Origin: Gammaproteobacteria bacterium
GTDB taxonomy: Bacteria > Pseudomonadota > Gammaproteobacteria > SZUA-21
NCBI GenBank assembly: GCA_003233075.1
Contig: QIKQ01000371.1
Coordinates: forward strand, 1 to 8,924
Direction: 5' to 3'
Length of the DNA: 8,924 bases
Below, piece after piece: positions 5,694-8,924 of this stretch (positions are counted from its first letter, which is position 1; each line of letters begins with the position of its first letter). The translations under genes were made by a program, and so were the position numbers. The notes beneath the pieces are model-generated. The model was not told the origin of the DNA. It did no database searches and saw only the letters and a list, made by a program, of their open reading frames with translations.

Positions 5694-8609
5694 TCAAATA
5701 TCAAATACTTCAAATTGTTCGCCATCTAATTTCTCTTTGCCTGCGTTATTTGTGACCACGGCCACATTTGCCATTTCCGGGCGAAGATATTTCTCTGCCG
5801 CTTTTCTCATATCATCTAAAGTCACTTTAAGTATATTTTGACGAAAAGTTTGTCGCTGCTCGGGTGTTCGATTGTGCAATAAATTATAAAATGCGTCTTT
5901 CGCTTCTCCAGAGGGTGATGCAGGCTTATCAAGACTACCAATCACACCTAATATGGCTTCCTCAACCACTCGGTACTCGTGCGATCCGGACATTAACCAT
6001 TCAATTGACTTATCAAAGTCATGCAAGGTTTCCGTCAAACGCGGATCTCGATAAGAATAAAAACGAAAAGCTCCGCTTCCAGAGTCTTGACTCGCACCGC
6101 CGCCGTACGCTCCACCCTGCTCGCGAATGGCTGTGTGTAAATAACCATTACGTAACACGCCACCTAACACTGACAAGACCGCTGAATCTGCATGCGTAAT
6201 TGAAACGGTTGGGTAAGCCTTTGCACAAAAATTAACTTGTGTGCCGGTAGTCCAAATTTGGTTCTTTTGTTCAGCCGTAAAGTCGATCTTATTAAACTCG
6301 CTCTCGCCATCCACCTTAGATTTTTTTTGCCAATACTTATTTAAATCATCGAGATACTGATCTTTATTTTCAGATTCACCCACTAGGAGCATTTGCCATG
6401 GTTGCGCAAGTATTTTTTGATGCATGGCTTTAAGTTGCTGAATAAGTTGGTCTAAACCCTTGTCGCCTTTTAGACCGTCATCCAAGGCTTTCAATTTTTT
6501 GATCGACAATAAACCTTGTTGACGAAAACCAAGATGCGCAATCGAACTTATTGTCGAGGACGCTGCTGACATTGCATAGCCATGACCGTTGCTGGTAATA
6601 CCCAGTTCGCGCCGTGCCCTTTTTTGGCTAATGAGTTCCTTAATCCTTTGTACCTCATCAAAGCGCACAGATTCAACTGTCTTACGCAGCAATTGACACA
6701 AATTAGCGTGATTGCGAGTCAGTGCCTTGGATGAAACCACATAAAAAGCTTTGAGCTTAGAGCTATCATCAATATGACCACGAATACTACTAAAAGCCCC
6801 CAAGCCACCACTAACTTGCGATTGCCAACTTTGTGTTTGCAAATAATCTAAATCACCAACACCTAGTTCAGAATAAAGACTGTTAAATATTGGCAGTAAA
6901 TCGATTTCCTGCTCTGATAATTCAGGCATTTGCATAATTAACTGCTGGTAGACTAAACCATTCGTTCCTTCGGGATAATAACTCACAGGAAAAGATTTAA
7001 ATTCAATCTCACTACCCACAGAAATTTTAAGCTCAGCCGGAATATCCTCTATACCTACTTTTGGCAACAATGTCTCATCATCTTTTTGAGTTTGACGTTC
7101 ATTCAATGCCTTGGTTTGATCGACTATAATTTGTTTTTCATTTTCAGATAAACTAGAGGCGATTTTAGCCAGCCTAGCTTTGCTAAACTCGTCACGCCGC
7201 TCACTCAGCTTGGTATCAGGCAGCATGCTCAAACGTACCCGATGTTTATTCTCCAATAACATTTCTCGAACTAAATCTTGAACAAAGTTTGGTTTTTTAA
7301 TATCAACACGAAGCTCTTCGAGTACTGTTTCTAGATTTAAAAGTGCAATGGGATCTTCTCGATGAATCGCGGCACTTAAACCATTTAATATTAACTGCAA
7401 GCCATAAGGATAACCGTCACCACCAATTTCGCGTTGTTCTAATTCTAATTGATGCAGGGCTGCGTCTAAATCCTCTTGCGGCACACCTTTGTCTACAACC
7501 TCTTGTAAAACACCGAGCAATAAATCTTCGACGGCTTGTTGTTGGTCTGCATTGGAGCCTTCTAAACCACAAACGAAGTTCATTTCTTTGTAGGAATCGT
7601 CAAGACCACACAGGGGAGAAGGCGCCGTACCTAGATCAGAGGTTTCCATTGCTTTTTGTAAAGGTGAGGCACTGTTTTCTAATAAAACGCTTGCTAAAAG
7701 CTCTGCTCGAAGACGTTCTTTTAAATTCGCACTATCGCCTAACAGCCAAGCGATAATAATGTGTGTTTTGTTTTCCAGGCCATCATCATTGCCATCCAAG
7801 GCATAGTATTCCTCAATATTTATCGGTGCTAGATAACGTTTTTCATCTTCAACTTCTATTTTTTTATCGAGATATTCAAATTTAGATAAAACATTTTTCT
7901 CAAATCGATTTTGTAGTTCGACAACCGGAATATTTCCATAGGTCATAAAGACTGAATTACTCGGATGATAGTGCGATTTATAAAACTTAAGTAAATCTTG
8001 ATAGCTCAAGTCGGGTATCGCATCTGGATCGCCACCAGAATTATAGTGATAAGTAGAGGTCGGATACAAATAAGTACACAAAGTCTGCCAAAGGGTATTG
8101 ACTGGCGAACTCATCGCGCCTTTCATTTCATTATAAACAACACCCTTGTATTCTAATTGAGTTTTTTTATCGTCGCTAAATTCAAGCCTATGACCCTCTT
8201 GCAAAAAATCAAGTTCGTGCAATCGGGAAAAAAACACTGCGTCTAAATAAACATCGAGTAAATTAAAATAGTCTTTTCGGTTTTGACTCGCAAAGGGATA
8301 GGCTGTCCAATCACCGCTAGTAAAGGCATTCATAAACGTATTAAGTGATCGCCGGATCATCATAAAAAAGGGATCGCGAACTGGGTAATTTTTACTGCCA
8401 CACAAAGCAGTGTGTTCGAGTATGTGCGCCACGCCTCTGGAATCCATTGGCACTGTTCGCAGAGCAACTAAAAATACATTTTCGGGATTATCTGAAGCGA
8501 GATGGTAATGCTCTGCCTTAGTCTGCTTGTGTCGATAATGTTGCACATCAACTTTTAGGGACTCGATAGGGGTTGAACTAATATGTTCAAAATTCGAATT
8601 TAACTCCAT
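5694..8609 (-). CDS. M16C-family zinc metallopeptidase (PreP/insulinase-like)
   Basis: A 971-residue zinc endopeptidase of the M16C subfamily, related to presequence protease (PreP), which degrades short unstructured peptides inside a closed two-half chamber. The inverted zinc motif HxxEH is H62-I-L-E65-H66, with E161 (in YNEMKGAMSSP) as the likely third ligand. The family block after it (NTFMNAFTSGDWTAYPFASQN, about 90-110) is intact. The hinge and M16C-associated domain occupy roughly the middle, starting near 'LLPKVGIEDIP'. The C-terminal half carries the glycine loop GGAYGGG (832-838) and the RFYSYRDP segment (849-856), which supplies active-site Arg/Tyr residues in the family. Length is as expected and no key residue is missing. 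There is no signal peptide, so it is probably cytoplasmic. GGAG lies eight bases before the ATG at 8609. The 5' end and promoter are duplicated upstream. Confidence -1.
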   Translation of the reverse strand: MELNSNFEHISSTPIESLKVDVQHYRHKQTKAEHYHLASDNPENVFLVALRTVPMDSRGVAHILEHTALCGSKNYPVRDPFFMMIRRSLNTFMNAFTSGDWTAYPFASQNRKDYFNLLDVYLDAVFFSRLHELDFLQEGHRLEFSDDKKTQLEYKGVVYNEMKGAMSSPVNTLWQTLCTYLYPTSTYHYNSGGDPDAIPDLSYQDLLKFYKSHYHPSNSVFMTYGNIPVVELQNRFEKNVLSKFEYLDKKIEVEDEKRYLAPINIEEYYALDGNDDGLENKTHIIIAWLLGDSANLKERLRAELLASVLLENSASPLQKAMETSDLGTAPSPLCGLDDSYKEMNFVCGLEGSNADQQQAVEDLLLGVLQEVVDKGVPQEDLDAALHQLELEQREIGGDGYPYGLQLILNGLSAAIHREDPIALLNLETVLEELRVDIKKPNFVQDLVREMLLENKHRVRLSMLPDTKLSERRDEFSKARLAKIASSLSENEKQIIVDQTKALNERQTQKDDETLLPKVGIEDIPAELKISVGSEIEFKSFPVSYYPEGTNGLVYQQLIMQMPELSEQEIDLLPIFNSLYSELGVGDLDYLQTQSWQSQVSGGLGAFSSIRGHIDDSSKLKAFYVVSSKALTRNHANLCQLLRKTVESVRFDEVQRIKELISQKRARRELGITSNGHGYAMSAASSTISSIAHLGFRQQGLLSIKKLKALDDGLKGDKGLDQLIQQLKAMHQKILAQPWQMLLVGESENKDQYLDDLNKYWQKKSKVDGESEFNKIDFTAEQKNQIWTTGTQVNFCAKAYPTVSITHADSAVLSVLGGVLRNGYLHTAIREQGGAYGGGASQDSGSGAFRFYSYRDPRLTETLHDFDKSIEWLMSGSHEYRVVEEAILGVIGSLDKPASPSGEAKDAFYNLLHNRTPEQRQTFRQNILKVTLDDMRKAAEKYLRPEMANVAVVTNNAGKEKLDGEQFEVFDI

Positions 8610-8651
8610 TCACACTACTCCGATTTCGTTATTTGATTTAAGTAAACTATA

Positions 8652-8680
8652 AACATAATTTTAAAAGACACTCTAAACAA
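8652..8680 (-). promoter_or_regulatory. Candidate promoter of the peptidase gene (also present in the duplicate)
   Basis: On the minus strand TTGTTT (8680-8675) and TATGTT (8657-8652) are spaced by 17 bases, each 4 of 6 to the sigma70 consensus, about 45 bases before the ATG. In the duplicate at 8847-8875 the -35 becomes TTGTCT. There the T-to-A change at 8856 also creates a perfect TATAAT (8858-8853) slightly upstream of the -10, though without a good -35 partner. Two tandem promoters could therefore feed the gene. Confidence -1.
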
Positions 8681-8685
8681 GAACC

Positions 8686-8792
8686 CGAAAGTGCCAGACC
8701 CCCACATAACATCAGGTTAAACTACTTTCACCTAATTTAGTATATGCCCTGATGTAATGTGTGGTTCGTAATGTGTGGTTCAGGCACCTTCG
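8686..8792. repeat. REP/MITE-like imperfect palindrome between the duplicated copies
   Basis: CGAAAGTGCC (8686-8695) pairs with GGCACCTTCG (8783-8792) at 9 of 10 positions. Inside, CCACATAACATCAGG (8702-8716) pairs with CCTGATGTAATGTGTGG (8748-8764) almost throughout. The right arm holds a 14-base tandem repeat, TAATGTGTGGTTC plus one base, at 8755-8768 and 8769-8782, so one arm has been expanded. The GTGCCAGACCCC/GGTGCCTGAACC ends resemble REP-type palindromes mobilised by REP-associated tyrosine transposases; this is from memory of the pattern. No such transposase is present here. Confidence -1.
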
Positions 8793-8804
8793 CTTTAACT
8801 CCAT
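8712..8804 (-). other. Chimeric 30-codon leader frame created by the duplication
   Basis: The duplicated start region keeps GGAG and the ATG of the peptidase. After three original codons (M-E-L) it reads into the inverted-repeat element, giving a 30-residue frame that ends with TGA at 8714-8712. It has no resemblance to a known protein. It is most likely a by-product, but any transcript from the upstream promoter copy would translate it before reaching the real peptidase start, so it could act as a leader frame. Confidence -1.
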
Positions 8805-8924
8805 TCACACTGCTCCGATTTCGTTATTTGATTTAAGTAAACTATAAACATAATTATAAAAGACACTCTAGACAAGAACCCGAAAGTGCCAGACCCCCAC
8901 ATAACATCAGGTTAAACTACTTTC

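Larger units (their letters stand above)
8599..8924. repeat. 195-bp-period direct duplication of the peptidase start and promoter region
   Basis: Bases 8599-8729 recur at 8794-8924 with only three substitutions: A8617/G8812, T8661/A8856 and A8676/G8871. Each copy contains the peptidase ATG with its ribosome site, the promoter region, and the left arm of an inverted-repeat element. The second copy is cut by the window edge, so the array may continue. High identity in non-coding DNA indicates a recent duplication or one kept by gene conversion. Confidence -1.

Noticed and set aside
7343..7756. Plus-strand 137-codon frame inside the peptidase gene
   Set aside because: Antisense to a clearly conserved coding region; no start signal and no recognisable domain.
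8599..8924. CRISPR array
   Set aside because: The repeated unit is 131 bp at a 195-bp period and contains a promoter and start codon; there are only two copies and no spacers.

Overview
The window looks like chromosomal DNA of an AT-rich, probably marine gammaproteobacterium. The basis is the protein style: a SulP transporter, a PilZ protein with a 'WIAKYAGQFP' tail, and a PreP-like M16C peptidase. I inferred this from the sequence only and did not identify a species. The GC-richer left end is a decayed mobile element.

Layout, left to right. Bases 1-1026 hold the 3' part of an IS91-family (HUH, two-tyrosine) transposase gene. It is open at the window edge and broken by a one-base frameshift near 845. 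The non-coding stretch 1027-1492 carries a 10-bp inverted repeat and, at 1284-1344, a hairpin whose box order and extrahelical C resemble an integron attC site. It could instead be the replication-origin end of the IS91 element. At 1493-3700 lies a SulP/SLC26 anion transporter with a roughly 140-residue charged insertion between its two membrane repeats. Bases 3705-3857 contain four hairpins between convergent genes. Two small uncharacterised genes follow on the minus strand (4532->4197 and 4174->3884); they form a tight operon behind a good sigma70-like promoter. The gap 4533-5142 has two palindromic structures: a nested stem at 4625-4771, and a MITE-like element (about 96 bp) with 14/15-matched terminal inverted repeats and a 6-bp GTATGC repeat at both ends. 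Minus-strand genes for a PilZ c-di-GMP receptor (5580->5143) and an M16C zinc metallopeptidase (8609->5694) complete the coding part.

The right end (8599-8924) is a tandem duplication with a 195-bp period. It copies the peptidase start codon, ribosome binding site and promoter region, plus half of a REP-like inverted-repeat element. The second copy runs off the window with only three substitutions in 131 bp.

The genes do not form one obvious pathway. The theme of the window is ordinary core genes whose intergenic spaces have been colonised by palindromic and mobile DNA. The strongest candidates for a second look are the attC-like hairpin beside the IS91 remnant, the GTATGC-flanked MITE, the promoter/start duplication at the right edge, and the SulP insertion.
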